From positions 30,454,809 through 30,518,808 of the forward strand of contig OY757939.1 in assembly GCA_963585895.1 (NCBI GenBank): a DNA stretch of 64,000 nucleotides, written 5' to 3'. Every line of letters starts with the position of its first letter. Position 1 is the stretch's first letter. The notes under the pieces were generated by a model, which was given only the letters and a program-made list of their open reading frames with translations, was not told the DNA's origin and made no database searches. Positions 63,335 to 64,000 of the stretch are shown piece after piece. The DNA comes from Sepioteuthis lessoniana. Taxonomy: Eukaryota; Mollusca; Cephalopoda; Myopsida; Loliginidae. The position numbers were made by a program, and so were the translations under genes.

Positions 63335-63990
63335 AATTATTATTAGATAAGAATATTTGAAACAATACAACTGTGTGTAAACAAATGATAATAGACAAAT
63401 AAAAAATGTGCCATCTTACATGACACAATAATATTTGTGTAGGTCTTATCTATGGATTAAATAAATTTGTTTGGAAATTATTTGTGTTGGACAGGAATAC
63501 GTGAAACCATATTCGCTGCGTACAAATAAGTAAAAGTAAAGTTGGCGACTGTAGTCGAGGGTGACCAGAAGGCTACCTTTTCAATAGCTACTACACAAAG
63601 ATGTAGGGGAGGGCGCTACTTCTTTCTCTGGATAGCTCCACTTTAACCTTGATCCTTACCTTATAATGCCGAGTGTTAAGCCAGGCGGCATCAAGTACCA
63701 TTTTTTGAGTTTTTGGTATGATTCGACCTAGGATTGAACCCCGGTCTCCCGGACCAATGGCGAACACTACTCACTGGGCCAATGGCCCAGTTACAAATGA
63801 ATTATCATTATTAAATAGAATTAATAATGTTAAATAGGAATAGTTGATACTATAAATAATTTTGTAAAAATTATTTATATTAGATAGGAATACTTGATCA
63901 TATAACTGTGTGCAAACAAATGATTTCAGAAAAAAACTTTTAAAAGAAATTCAATCGAATATTTAAAATATACTTATGATTACAATCAGA
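63335..63990 (+). repeat. Family A repeat body, split by SINE B
   Basis: GTCTTATCTATGGATTAAAT, GGAATACGTGAAACCATATT and ATAACTGTGTGCAAACAAAT belong to the middle of family A. The tail is beyond or lost near the window end. Confidence 0.75.
63528..63791 (-). mobile_element. tRNA-derived SINE B with TSD
   Basis: Minus strand: box A-region CCAGTGAGTAGTG, box B GGGGTTCAATCCTAGGTC, body and tail AACTTTACTTTTAC. TACAAAT at 63521-63527 and 63792-63798 is the likely target-site duplication. Confidence 0.9.
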
Positions 63991-64000
63991 CATTTAAAAA

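Noticed and set aside
27410-63791. tRNA genes suggested by clear box A/box B pairs
   Set aside because: No cloverleaf with a matched acceptor stem was found. The boxes recur with the same downstream bodies, which identifies SINEs.

Overview
This is a eukaryotic, almost certainly animal, nuclear window of AT-rich DNA that is nearly all repeats. I find no host protein-coding gene, no rRNA, no intact tRNA gene and no CRISPR array. Every convincing coding similarity belongs to a transposable element: two Ty3/Gypsy LTR retrotransposons, RTE-like LINEs, a Penelope-like element with a GIY-YIG endonuclease, a Tc1-like transposase, a second mariner/IS630-like transposase relic and a hAT C-terminus. 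That mixture, plus several tRNA-derived SINE families and long (AT)(GT)(GA) microsatellites, suggests an invertebrate, perhaps a mollusc. The taxon is inference, not something the sequence proves.

Layout. 0-2.4 kb: short interspersed repeats. 2.5-8.6 kb: an old, broken minus-strand Gypsy element (integrase, RNase H, RT, gag and PBS recognisable) with a 5'-truncated plus-strand LINE inserted in its gag region. 9.4-13.1 kb: a young-looking LTR retrotransposon without coding capacity, with near-identical LTRs, a 4-bp TSD, PBS and PPT. 13-23 kb: mostly unidentified AT-rich DNA with SINEs, GC-richer islands and a 60-bp minisatellite. 23.8-25.9 kb: a minus-strand LINE with a long RT ORF, broken by a tRNA-derived SINE with a perfect 17-bp TSD. 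26-41 kb: dense repeats, transposase relics (30.4, 32.5, 39.4-40.2 kb), a 349-bp GC-rich tandem duplication and a hairpin-rich segment (37.2-38.3 kb). 41.8-44.2 kb: a frameshifted Penelope-like element bracketed by 60-bp inverted repeats. 50.5-51.9 kb: a GC-rich island holding a striking array of hairpins with covarying stems. 51.9-56.7 kb: a structurally complete Gypsy element (218-bp LTRs, 5-bp TSD) with several frame breaks. 57-64 kb: more repeats, microsatellites and a perfect fold-back.

Repeat names used here. Family A: about 20 copies of a long non-coding repeat whose tail is a stem-loop followed by a CAACC-type run; its strand is given with the stem-loop as the 3' end. SINE B, C, D, F: tRNA-derived SINEs with visible box A/box B. 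Family G: a GC-rich (~230-bp) hairpin-rich repeat.

Nothing here works as an operon or pathway. The logic is layered insertion: SINE into LINE, LINE into Gypsy, SINE B into family A, and Gypsy into a GC-rich island. The two observations I find least explained are the covarying hairpin array at 51.08-51.62 kb and the terminal inverted repeat plus hammerhead-like core of the Penelope-like element.
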